Origin: Deltaproteobacteria bacterium | Lineage (GTDB): Bacteria; Desulfobacterota; BSN033; UBA1163 | Assembly (NCBI GenBank): GCA_016875155.1 | Contig: VGSD01000178.1 | Location: 1 to 6,250, forward strand | DNA length: 6,250 bases | Direction of reading: 5' to 3' | In this document: in pieces, positions 1 to 5,928 of the stretch | Layout of the letters: each line of letters starts with the position of its first letter | How positions within the stretch are numbered: position 1 is the first letter of the stretch | Notes under the pieces: model-generated | Told to the model about the DNA's origin: nothing | What the model saw: only the letters and a program-made list of their open reading frames with translations | The model's database searches: none | Program-made: the position numbers and the translations under genes

Positions 1-1458
1 TCTCCGCTCCATCTCCTCTACTAGCCACTTCAGAGCAATGGCCGCTTTCTTGGGATTGGTGACGACAGGGAGGAGGAGATGGGGGATGCCTTCATAATCG
101 GAGAGTTCCAGCATCTTGGGATCGATCATGAGAAACCGGACCTCTTCAGGGGTGGCCTTAAAGAGGATGCTGTTGATCATCGCGTTGACCGACACACTCT
201 TTCCAGACCCGGTTGATCCCGCCACCAGGAGATGGGGCATCCTTGCCAGATCGACGGCGAATGGCCCTCCTGAAATATCCTTGCCGATTGCAAACGAAAG
301 TTTCGATTTTGAATTCCGAAACAGATCCGTATCGATAATCTCTTTGAGATAGACGGTTTCCCTGTTTGTATTCGGGACTTCGATCCCGACCACCGCTTTT
401 CCAGGAATGGGAGCAACGATCCGGATCGTCACGGCACTCAGCGCAAGTGCCAGATCATCCGCTAGATTGACAATCCGGCTGACCTTTACTCCGGGGGCCG
501 GCTCAAACTCATAGACTGTGATAACCGGGCCGGGCCTCACCTCTACGACCCGCCCTTCCACCCCGTAATCCAGGAGTTTCTTCTCCAGGATGCGGGAGTT
601 CATCACCAGGCTATCGCGATCGATCTTCTGCCTCTTTTCCGTTTCAGCTTCGAGCAGGGAAATCGGAGGAAGTTGAAACTCCTTCTTGGTCTCTGCAAAT
701 TCAAAGGTTTCCTGTTCGGCGATCTCGGCCCGTTTCTTGGCGGGCGTGGGCTTCTCAACAACAACAACTGGGGGAGGCTCCTTGGTTTCTTCTCTCGCTT
801 CTCCTTTGGCCTCAACTTTCTCCTGCTTCCGTTTAATTAACTTCTTCGCCCTCTCGCTCTGTTCTTTCCTGACCATCTTCATCGTGCTGATTTTCTCGAT
901 CAGCCTGGCTACTCCACTCCCCAGACGGCGGAGCAAGGCGATAAAAGAGAGCCCCGTCCCTAAAACGAAACCAAGGATCAAAATCACGACAAAAAGGATC
1001 GTGGCCCCTGGAAGGTTAAAATATCGAACCAGTTGCCTTGAAAGAATTTCCCCGATAAACCCTCCTACCAGGAGGTCCTGTGCGTAAACCTTAAGTGGCT
1101 TCATCCATAAACTGAAAAGAGATGAGGTGGCCAGGAGGATGATGGTCCAACCTCCCAATTTGACCAGCGGATACTTCCACTCCCAGTTCAGGATGAAGCT
1201 GAAGGCACACAATCCAAGGACGAGACAGATGAGAAAGGAAGGGAAGCCAACCCCCTGGAAGAGGAGGCCTGCGATATAGGCTCCGACAATGCCCATCCAG
1301 TTGTTGATCACCTTTATCTTTTGAGAGGAGAAAGAAAAAAGGGACGGGTCGGCCGGATTGTAGGAGACCAGGCTGAGGAAGAGAAAGACGGCGACCGCTA
1401 CCAGCAAGAGCCCGATGATCTCCCGTTTTAATTTCTCTTGAATGGATTCCTCGATCAC
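1..1458 (-). CDS. ftsK: DNA translocase FtsK, N-terminal 486 codons (C-terminus beyond left edge)
   Basis: FtsK is a membrane-anchored hexameric DNA pump at the division septum that moves chromosome ends and assists dimer resolution. The frame is open from 1458 to position 1. The N-terminus has about four hydrophobic segments (roughly residues 14-33, 50-88, 103-117 and 147-175). A short charged, proline-containing linker follows (about 187-260), then the translocase core. The core contains DYGVEGRVVEVRPGPV (about 297-312), APIPGKAVVGIEVPN (349-363), a Walker A GSTGSGKS (414-421) after MPHLLVA, and a Walker B-like VRFLMID (440-446) followed by PKMLELSDYEGIPHLL. These are hallmark FtsK/SpoIIIE sequences. 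The start is GTG at 1458: an in-frame TAA lies shortly upstream and a GGGGG Shine-Dalgarno sits about 4 nt before it. Family members are usually about 750-850 residues, so roughly the last third, including the gamma DNA-reading domain, is missing. No promoter is obvious. Confidence 0.97.
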   Translation of the reverse strand, partial: MIEESIQEKLKREIIGLLLVAVAVFLFLSLVSYNPADPSLFSFSSQKIKVINNWMGIVGAYIAGLLFQGVGFPSFLICLVLGLCAFSFILNWEWKYPLVKLGGWTIILLATSSLFSLWMKPLKVYAQDLLVGGFIGEILSRQLVRYFNLPGATILFVVILILGFVLGTGLSFIALLRRLGSGVARLIEKISTMKMVRKEQSERAKKLIKRKQEKVEAKGEAREETKEPPPVVVVEKPTPAKKRAEIAEQETFEFAETKKEFQLPPISLLEAETEKRQKIDRDSLVMNSRILEKKLLDYGVEGRVVEVRPGPVITVYEFEPAPGVKVSRIVNLADDLALALSAVTIRIVAPIPGKAVVGIEVPNTNRETVYLKEIIDTDLFRNSKSKLSFAIGKDISGGPFAVDLARMPHLLVAGSTGSGKSVSVNAMINSILFKATPEEVRFLMIDPKMLELSDYEGIPHLLLPVVTNPKKAAIALKWLVEEMERR

Positions 1459-1525
1459 GCTATCCCCCTGTTTCTGTTATTTCATCATGCCCAATGCGCG
1501 CCCACAAATGAGTGAAACATAACGA

Positions 1526-1643
1526 GCGTTTTGGTTTAGGTTAAGGCTACGGTTACGAAGCCCCTGCCTACCGGCCCCGGTCCCGCACTATTAATAGACC
1601 GAGGGCGGGGCAGGCAGGCGTTTTGGTGATGGCTACGGTTACG
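1526..1643. repeat. Two direct copies of a hexamer-based repeat flanking a GC-rich imperfect hairpin
   Basis: This lies in the gene-free gap between ftsK and plsC (1459-1716). Copy 1 (1526-1557) and copy 2 (1618-1643) both begin GCGTTTTGGT and end GGCTACGGTTACG. Copy 2 is exactly 6 bp shorter, so they differ by one hexamer. Copy 1 reads as hexamers GGTTTA, GGTTAA, GGCTAC, GGTTAC. Between them is a GC-rich imperfect inverted repeat: CCTGCCT (1563-1569) pairs with AGGCAGG (1612-1618), around the palindrome CTATTAATAG (1588-1597). The layout resembles a small hairpin element bounded by direct repeats, as in REP or MITE-like sequences. No coding capacity is seen. Whether it is mobile is inference. 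Confidence 0.7.
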
Positions 1644-1680
1644 TGTAAAGAATTAAAAGACAAAAAACGTGACCTTTTAT

Positions 1681-1715
1681 TAACGATACGGGCCTCGTTA
1701 CCTTTACCGTGAGGC
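1681..1715. repeat. Overlapping small inverted repeats just downstream of plsC
   Basis: TAACGA (1681-1686) and TCGTTA (1695-1700) form a perfect 6-bp arm pair with an 8-nt loop. GCCTC (1692-1696) and GAGGC (1711-1715) form a competing 5-bp pair. The second loop contains two reverse-oriented hexamers, GGTAAA and GGTAAC as read on the minus strand. The structure begins 2 bp after the plsC stop codon, so it could help end that transcript. No U-rich tail follows directly on the minus strand, so a standard intrinsic terminator is not supported. Confidence 0.4.
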
Positions 1716-1716
1716 T

Positions 1717-2430
1717 TTATTTCTGTGTGATGAGCTCAAAATTTTTTGTAATCGTTTCGCTCACCTTTTCCATCAAAGTATTTCTGTCTTTCATTGAATA
1801 AGGTTCTGTCTCAATGGGGTCGCCTATTCTGATCCGGATCTCTCCAGAAGAGGCAGTCAACCGGTCCTTGGGCATGATCTCCCGGGTTCCGGCAATTGAA
1901 ATGGGGACGATCGGAACCTTCGCCTTCATAGCCAGGCTAAACCCTCCCTTTTTAAAAGGTTGAATCGAGCCGTCCGGGCTCCTCGACCCTTCAGGAAAAA
2001 TGGTAACCGACATCCCATCATGGATCTTTTGAGCGGCTTCGTTCATCGCCTCCACTGTTTCGCGCGTTCCCTGCCGGTCGAGGCTGATATATCCCGCAGC
2101 ACTCATGGCCCAGCCGAAGAAAGGAATGGAGAAGAGTTCCTTTTTCACCAGCCATTTGAATTGAAAGGGAAGATGTCCCAGAAGGACAAAGATATCATAA
2201 CTCCCCTGGTGATTCGACATAAAGATAAAAGGTCCCCTGCTCTTTATCTTCTCCAGACCCTCGACTTTGACTTTCACTCGATTGGCAAGCAGGGCAACCC
2301 TTCCCCACATTCGCGCACAATGGTGGCCTATTCTCCCCTTCCGGTCAAGGGGGTAACTCACAAGAGTGAGGACACCCAAGACCAAAGTGGCAATGACAAT
2401 ACAGGTCCAAACAAAAATGGTACGAATCAT
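1717..2430 (-). CDS. plsC: 1-acyl-sn-glycerol-3-phosphate acyltransferase (PlsC/LPLAT family)
   Basis: The enzyme transfers a fatty acyl chain to the sn-2 position of lysophosphatidic acid, giving phosphatidic acid, the precursor of membrane phospholipids. It acts at the inner membrane. The 237-residue product has an N-terminal hydrophobic segment (about residues 5-26). The four family blocks follow in order: block I NHQGSYD, with the catalytic H74-x4-D79; block II around ISLDRQGTR (115-123); block III FPEGSR (145-150); and block IV VPIVPISIAG (172-181). Length is typical. The ATG at 2430 is chosen because it retains the membrane anchor. Only a poor GAAG lies 3 nt upstream, and no proper Shine-Dalgarno is present. 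The gene follows cooC in the same direction after a repeat-filled 125-bp gap and has no clear promoter of its own, so read-through from cooC is likely. Strict substrate specificity cannot be told from sequence. Confidence 0.93.
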   Translation of the reverse strand: MIRTIFVWTCIVIATLVLGVLTLVSYPLDRKGRIGHHCARMWGRVALLANRVKVKVEGLEKIKSRGPFIFMSNHQGSYDIFVLLGHLPFQFKWLVKKELFSIPFFGWAMSAAGYISLDRQGTRETVEAMNEAAQKIHDGMSVTIFPEGSRSPDGSIQPFKKGGFSLAMKAKVPIVPISIAGTREIMPKDRLTASSGEIRIRIGDPIETEPYSMKDRNTLMEKVSETITKNFELITQK

Positions 2431-2440
2431 ATGCTTCGCA

Positions 2441-2514
2441 GGTTGAGGTTTAGGTTTAGGTTGAGGTTTAGGTTGAGGTTCAGATTTTTCTTAACCTTAA
2501 CCTCAGCCTTAACC
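2441..2514. repeat. Inverted arrays of a degenerate hexamer (GGTTNA), 7 units facing 4 units
   Basis: Seven consecutive 6-bp units occupy 2441-2482: GGTTGA, GGTTTA, GGTTTA, GGTTGA, GGTTTA, GGTTGA and GGTTCA. An 8-nt spacer follows, then four units in the opposite orientation (2491-2514): TTAACC, TTAACC, TCAGCC, TTAACC. The arms 2459-2480 and 2493-2514 are complementary at 18 of 22 positions around a 12-nt loop, so RNA from either strand could fold. On the minus strand the array ends 10 nt before the plsC start codon and separates it from cooC. The same hexamer family occurs on the other side of plsC (1533-1556, 1625-1642 and, reversed, 1697-1708). Confidence 0.85.
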
Positions 2515-2525
2515 TTTTCCTTCCC

Positions 2526-2549
2526 CATCATTCCAACATTCCATCATTC
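2526..2549. repeat. Three tandem octamers (CATCATTC type) after cooC
   Basis: CATCATTC, CAACATTC and CATCATTC lie in tandem. Units 1 and 3 are identical and unit 2 differs at one base. The tract starts 6 bp beyond the cooC stop codon and, with the hexamer arrays, makes up nearly all of the cooC-plsC gap. It is a low-complexity tract with no evident function. Confidence 0.6.
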
Positions 2550-2555
2550 CGGCTG

Positions 2556-3329
2556 TTAAATTCTTCTTTCCAGCTCCTTAAGAATCCCCTTCACCTCATC
2601 TCTAATCCTATCGTCAATATCATAGGGAGACTTTCCTTCCCGGTCAGCCTGCAGGATCTTCGGATTAAAACTCATATGCCCCAATACAGGAAAATCGGAA
2701 AGACCCTCTTCGATCACTTTTCGATCTTCTTCGGAATTGACCTTGTTGCCGACGATCATCACCTTTTTAATTTTTAGATCCTCTCCCAATTTCTTAATCT
2801 GCTTGGCTGTTTGGATCGCCCGCTGTCCGGGTTCAACCACGATGACGAGTCCATCCACATAGCCTGTGCTTCCCCGTCCCAGATGTTCAAGCCCTGCCTC
2901 CATATCAATGATGAGTGCCTCATCCCTCAGGACAAGGACATGGCGAACCAGGTTCTTCAGAAGTACGTTTTCAGGGCAGAAACAACCTCCGCCTCCCTGC
3001 GGGATACACCCCAAGAGAAGGAGCTTCACGCCCTCATAGGTCACCCCCAATTCATCCGGAATATCATCGACTTTGGGGTTGAGTTTAAACATTGAACCAT
3101 AACTTCCCTTCTTCGATCCTGTTCTTTCTTCAATCAGAGAGGTCATGGAGGCAATCGGAGAAAGTTTGTCTAAAGATTCCTTTGGCAGGCCAATGGCAGA
3201 GGCCAGATTCGAATCCGGGTCAGCGTCAATGGCAAGAACCTTCTTTCCTTCCGCAGCCAGGATGCGTGCCATCACTCCTGCAAGCGTCGTCTTTCCAACC
3301 CCACCCTTTCCCGAAATTGCGATCTTCAT
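2556..3329 (-). CDS. cooC: CooC-type ATPase, carbon monoxide dehydrogenase nickel-insertion accessory protein
   Basis: CooC is a cytoplasmic MinD/ParA-class P-loop ATPase whose nucleotide-dependent dimer helps load nickel into the active-site cluster of anaerobic CO dehydrogenase. The 257-residue product starts MKIAISGKGGVGKTT, a deviant Walker A with signature lysine K8 and K13. It continues with AIDADPDSNLASAIG (33-47), LNPKVDDIP (83-91), the Cys-x-Cys pair C116/C118 in GGGGCFCPE (the nickel site in characterised CooC), IDMEAGLEHLGRG (141-153) and VIVVEPGQR (162-170). All are family signatures. The ATG at 3329 is chosen because AAGGAG lies just upstream and the P-loop begins within a few residues. 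The frame stays open to 3554, but that extension only translates promoter and repeat DNA. No CO dehydrogenase gene is in the window, so the usual partner must lie elsewhere. The sequence cannot exclude the closely related acetyl-CoA synthase maturation ATPase (AcsF). Confidence 0.93.
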   Translation of the reverse strand: MKIAISGKGGVGKTTLAGVMARILAAEGKKVLAIDADPDSNLASAIGLPKESLDKLSPIASMTSLIEERTGSKKGSYGSMFKLNPKVDDIPDELGVTYEGVKLLLLGCIPQGGGGCFCPENVLLKNLVRHVLVLRDEALIIDMEAGLEHLGRGSTGYVDGLVIVVEPGQRAIQTAKQIKKLGEDLKIKKVMIVGNKVNSEEDRKVIEEGLSDFPVLGHMSFNPKILQADREGKSPYDIDDRIRDEVKGILKELERRI

Positions 3330-3356
3330 TGAGTCTCCTTTCCAATCAATTTCTTT

Positions 3357-3385
3357 ATCATAGCCAAAAATTAAAAAAATGTCTA
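3357..3385 (-). promoter_or_regulatory. Sigma-70-like promoter of cooC
   Basis: Read on the minus strand, TAGACA (3385-3380) and TATGAT (3362-3357) are separated by exactly 17 bp. Each matches its consensus at 5 of 6 positions, and the spacer is A/T-rich. Transcription would start near 3350, giving a leader of about 20 nt with AAGGAG before the cooC ATG. This also supports the 3329 start over any longer frame. Confidence 0.7.
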
Positions 3386-3404
3386 ACCAAAGATATTTGA
3401 AATT

Positions 3405-3472
3405 CCCCCTCACCCTCTCCCTCTCCCCAGCGAGGAGAGGGAGAGGGTGAGGGGGTCCCGCGTTTCGCGGGA
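3405..3472. repeat. Two adjacent perfect hairpins, dispersed-repeat (REP-like) type
   Basis: Arm 3405-3426 (CCCCCTCACCC...) is perfectly complementary to 3434-3455 over 22 bp, with a 7-nt loop CCAGCGA. It abuts a second hairpin, TCCCGCG (3456-3462), TTT, CGCGGGA (3466-3472), with 7-bp perfect arms. The block sits 20 bp upstream of the cooC promoter, in the 340-bp divergent gap (3330-3669) that holds no gene. The CCCTCACCCTCTCCC-type arm resembles intergenic repeats seen in many proteobacterial genomes (recalled, not searched). No T-tract follows on either strand, so a terminator role is unlikely. Confidence 0.85.
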
Positions 3473-3590
3473 TTAGAAGTAAATTCTCAGATTTAAATTC
3501 TAAGAATCTAATAACCCAAAAAATGATGACAAATGTTTTGTTTAATTTCATCAATTTAATCTTATTAATCGTTTCGTAATCTGTGTAATC

Positions 3591-3620
3591 AGAGATTTCA
3601 GAACCTTTTCTGAAATCTCT
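3591..3620. promoter_or_regulatory. Perfect 13-bp inverted repeat upstream of the transporter operon (possible operator)
   Basis: AGAGATTTCAGAA (3591-3603) and TTCTGAAATCTCT (3608-3620) are perfect complements around CCTT. The element ends 10 bp before the TTGACA at 3631. Its position just above a -35 element and its symmetry fit a binding site for a dimeric regulator. A T-tract is absent on both strands, which argues against an intrinsic terminator. It could also be a small dispersed repeat. Confidence 0.5.
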
Positions 3621-3630
3621 TAATTACTAT

Positions 3631-3660
3631 TTGACAAACCGAACGATAATCAATAATGAT
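3631..3660 (+). promoter_or_regulatory. Possible promoter of the transporter-epimerase operon
   Basis: A consensus -35 TTGACA (3631-3636) is followed after 18 bp by AATGAT (3655-3660, 4 of 6 to the -10 consensus), or after 17 bp by the weaker TAATGA. Transcription would begin around 3667, only a few bases before the ATGs at 3670 and 3679, so the message would be nearly leaderless. If this promoter is real, the TTG at 3631 cannot be the start codon. The weak -10 keeps confidence low. Confidence 0.4.
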
Positions 3661-3669
3661 AAAAGCATT

Positions 3670-4845
3670 ATGGCAAAGATGAATAAGAAAATTCTGGGCC
3701 TCCTCAGTGTCGCCCATTTTGTCACCGACCTGAACCAGGGAGCTCTGCCTGCTCTCCTTCCCTTTTTCAAAGATGCGCTCAATCTCTCCTATACAATGGC
3801 TGGCACCATTCTTCTTTCTGCAAACCTGACCTCCTCCATCATTCAGCCAATCCTCGGTCACCTCTCAGATCGGAGGCCGATCGGATGGTTTCTTCCGCTG
3901 GCCCCCATCATCGCCTGCCTGGGTATCTCCGCTTCAGGCTTTATTCCAAATTATTTCCTTCTCCTGGTCTTAATCATCATCACTGGATTCGGGATTGCAC
4001 TCTTTCATCCCGAGGGATTTAAAACAGCCTATTTTTTTACGTGTGAAAAAAAAGCGACAGGCATGTCCATCTTCGCTGTCGGTGGAAACCTGGGCATTGC
4101 CATCGGCCCAATCTGGGCGCTTCTCCTGGTCACCTCGCTGGGTCTCCATGGAACTCTCGGAATGATCGTTCCGGGGATTCTCATCGGGGGTATTTTGCTC
4201 TTCAACCTGTCCGAAATCACCTCTCCTGTACAGTTGGCTCACAGGGAGAGTAAAAAAGTGGAGAAAAAGTCACTCACAAAAGATCAGAAATGGACTTTCT
4301 TTCTCCTTGTCACCATTGCAACCATTCGAGCATGGGTACAATTCGGCCTGGCTACCTATATCCCTTTCTACTATATCAATTACCTTAAGGGAAACCCCCT
4401 CTATGCGGGGAAACTCGTTTCCACTTTTCTCATTTCGGGAGCTGTGGGAACGCTTATTGGAGCTCCCCTGGCGGACCGCTGGGGTCACAAGAAATTCTTA
4501 AATATCACTTTGCTCCTTTCATTTCCTTTTTTCATCCTTTTCTATTACAGCAGCGGCTTCGTCTCATTCATCATCCTCGGAATTGCAGGAATGATCCTGA
4601 TCTCCTCCTTTGCCCTCACAACAGTGATGGCCCAGATAACCCTTCCCCAGCATCTGGGAATCGCTTCAGGAATGATGGTGGGCTTTTCCATGAGTGCAGG
4701 AGGAATTGGCGTTACCATCCTCGGTGCGATTGCGGACACCTGGGGAGTACCCATGGCAATGAAGACCATCTTGATTCTCCCGTTGATCGCCTTTGGTTTC
4801 TCCCTGATCGTGAAGTATCCCCTAAAATTGAAAGGAGAAGAATGA
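3670..4845 (+). CDS. Major facilitator superfamily transporter, fosmidomycin-resistance (Fsr)-like
   Basis: The product is an inner-membrane secondary transporter, probably a proton-coupled exporter; the substrate is unknown. It has 391 residues from this start, with about twelve hydrophobic segments in two halves joined by a charged central loop (about 185-208, with EKKSLTKDQK). Fsr-like marks are AHFVTDLNQGALPALLPFF (15-33), a motif-A-like GHLSDRRP (63-70), FHPEG (112-116) and AVGGNLGIAIGP (136-147). A second motif A, PLADRWGHKK (266-275), opens the C-terminal half. Length is normal for the family. The start is uncertain: ATG 3670 or ATG 3679 both fit, neither has a convincing Shine-Dalgarno, and TTG 3631 coincides with a likely -35 element and also lacks one. 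The stop overlaps the epimerase start (ATGA), so the two are co-transcribed. Export of a small molecule linked to the neighbouring sugar enzyme is possible but not shown. Confidence 0.88.
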   Translation: MAKMNKKILGLLSVAHFVTDLNQGALPALLPFFKDALNLSYTMAGTILLSANLTSSIIQPILGHLSDRRPIGWFLPLAPIIACLGISASGFIPNYFLLLVLIIITGFGIALFHPEGFKTAYFFTCEKKATGMSIFAVGGNLGIAIGPIWALLLVTSLGLHGTLGMIVPGILIGGILLFNLSEITSPVQLAHRESKKVEKKSLTKDQKWTFFLLVTIATIRAWVQFGLATYIPFYYINYLKGNPLYAGKLVSTFLISGAVGTLIGAPLADRWGHKKFLNITLLLSFPFFILFYYSSGFVSFIILGIAGMILISSFALTTVMAQITLPQHLGIASGMMVGFSMSAGGIGVTILGAIADTWGVPMAMKTILILPLIAFGFSLIVKYPLKLKGEE

Positions 4846-5795
4846 AAACGATTCTGGTCACTGGCGGAGCAGGTTTTATCGGGTCCCATCTTTGCGAAAG
4901 GCTTCTCAAGGAAGGCCATTCTGTAGTCTGCCTCGACAACTTCGACAGTTATTATGATCCTAGCATCAAAATTAGGAATGTCGAGCAGATTAGCAAGAAG
5001 TTTCCTGGACTTTTCACAGTGGTCACTGGCGACATACGGAATCGCGACCATCTCACAGAAGCGTTCAAAAAGAACCGAATCCATGCAGTCTTTCATCTTG
5101 CCGCAAGAGCCGGGGTAAGACCTTCCATCGCCGACCCCCTGCTTTACGAGGATGTGAATTTAAAGGGAACAGTCACCCTTCTCGAGGTTTGTAAAGCTTT
5201 TGATATAAAAGACTTCATCTTTACTTCCTCCTCTTCGGTCTATGGAGAGAATCAGAGGGTCCCATTTTCTGAAACCGACCTCGATATTCAACCCATCTCA
5301 CCCTACGGGGCAACCAAACGGGCAGGAGAGCTTCTCTGTTATTCTTATCATCACCTTTTTGGAATGAATGTGGCCTGCCTCAGGATCTTTACGGCCTATG
5401 GCCCCAGACAGAGACCGGAGATGGCTATCCACAAGTTCACCTCGCTGATGGATCAGGGAAAAGAGATTACCATGTTCGGTGATGGTTCTTCAAAAAGGGA
5501 TTACACCTATATTGATGACCTCATTGACGGAATGATGGCTGTTCTTCAACGCCATAAAGGCTATGAGATTTATAATCTCGGGGAATCGCAAACCACTTCC
5601 TTGAAAGAACTCATTGGGATGATTGAATCGACACTTGGGAAAAAAGCAAAGATTAAAGTGATGGAGAACCAACCCGGAGACGTCTCGATCACATATGCCG
5701 ACATCAGCAAAGCCAGACGATTACTCAATTACCAACCCAAGATAACAATGGAGGAAGGAATTAAACGATTCGTCGAATGGTTTAAAGAGCAATAA
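4842..5795 (+). CDS. NAD-dependent nucleotide-sugar epimerase/dehydratase (extended SDR, UDP-glucose or UDP-glucuronate 4-epimerase type)
   Basis: A cytosolic Rossmann-fold enzyme that most likely epimerises C4 of a UDP-sugar for cell-surface polysaccharide. The 317 residues start MKTILVTGGAGFIGSH, with the NAD-binding TGGAGFIG (7-14) and acidic residue D32 after the second strand (LDNFDSYYDP). TGDIRN (62-67), FHLAARAGVRPS (84-95), FTSSSSVYGE (127-136, catalytic serine probably S130), the catalytic Y155-x3-K159 in SPYGATK, AYGPRQRPEMA (185-195) and RDYTYIDD (219-226) follow. The YYDP and RPxxA features favour the UDP-glucuronate 4-epimerase branch, but GalE-like or related activities cannot be excluded. 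AAAGGAGAAGA precedes the ATG, and the 4-bp overlap with the transporter stop codon suggests translational coupling. Length is slightly short for the family, but the C-terminal WFKEQ end is normal. Confidence 0.92.
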   Translation: MKTILVTGGAGFIGSHLCERLLKEGHSVVCLDNFDSYYDPSIKIRNVEQISKKFPGLFTVVTGDIRNRDHLTEAFKKNRIHAVFHLAARAGVRPSIADPLLYEDVNLKGTVTLLEVCKAFDIKDFIFTSSSSVYGENQRVPFSETDLDIQPISPYGATKRAGELLCYSYHHLFGMNVACLRIFTAYGPRQRPEMAIHKFTSLMDQGKEITMFGDGSSKRDYTYIDDLIDGMMAVLQRHKGYEIYNLGESQTTSLKELIGMIESTLGKKAKIKVMENQPGDVSITYADISKARRLLNYQPKITMEEGIKRFVEWFKEQ

Positions 5796-5808
5796 TATCT
5801 CCTTTCTG

Positions 5809-5841
5809 ATCAGTGATCACTGATTACTGCCTTCTTTTTTT
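5809..5841 (+). terminator. 16-bp palindrome followed by a T-run, candidate terminator of the operon
   Basis: ATCAGTGATCACTGAT (5809-5824) is a perfect palindrome able to form a 6-bp stem with a GATC loop. It begins 13 bp after the epimerase stop codon. A run of seven T (5835-5841) follows, but only after 10 nt, and the stem is not GC-rich, so intrinsic termination would be inefficient. The palindrome might instead be a protein-binding site or a scattered repeat. Confidence 0.4.
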
Positions 5842-5928
5842 CTCTCGCAGATGATCTTCCACCCATCGCCAGATAACGAATCTATAACGGGTCTATCACC
5901 CCAAAATAGAGAAGTGTCCCTCATTTCC

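Noticed and set aside
686..1087. A 133-codon plus-strand open frame opposite ftsK
   Set aside because: The minus strand here encodes the FtsK membrane and linker region with an intact frame and recognisable family sequence. The plus frame is a low-complexity shadow with no ribosome binding site.
2441..2514. Telomere-like (TTTAGGG-type) repeat or CRISPR array
   Set aside because: The units are degenerate 6-mers, few in number and inverted in the middle of a gene-dense segment. There are no 25-40-bp repeats with unique spacers.
1960..2559. A 199-codon plus-strand open frame opposite plsC
   Set aside because: It is antisense to the conserved PlsC blocks, and its end is an Arg/Phe/Leu repeat that simply translates the hexamer array.
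3330..3554. A 75-residue N-terminal extension of CooC
   Set aside because: It would translate the cooC promoter and the twin hairpins. CooC proteins start at the P-loop, and the ATG at 3329 has a strong Shine-Dalgarno.
3475..3590. AT-rich stretch with small symmetric pieces (e.g. TTCTAAGAA) before the 13-bp inverted repeat
   Set aside because: The matches are short and expected in AT-rich DNA. No promoter pair with acceptable spacing or open frame was found.
4545..5096. A 183-codon minus-strand open frame spanning the transporter-epimerase junction
   Set aside because: It is opposite two well-recognised genes and has no start signal or family resemblance.
5903..5928. GAAGTGTCCC-containing stretch as an insertion-sequence or REP remnant
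   Set aside because: It reminded me of sequences near REP-associated transposases, but I could not find convincing inverted arms or a second copy in the window.
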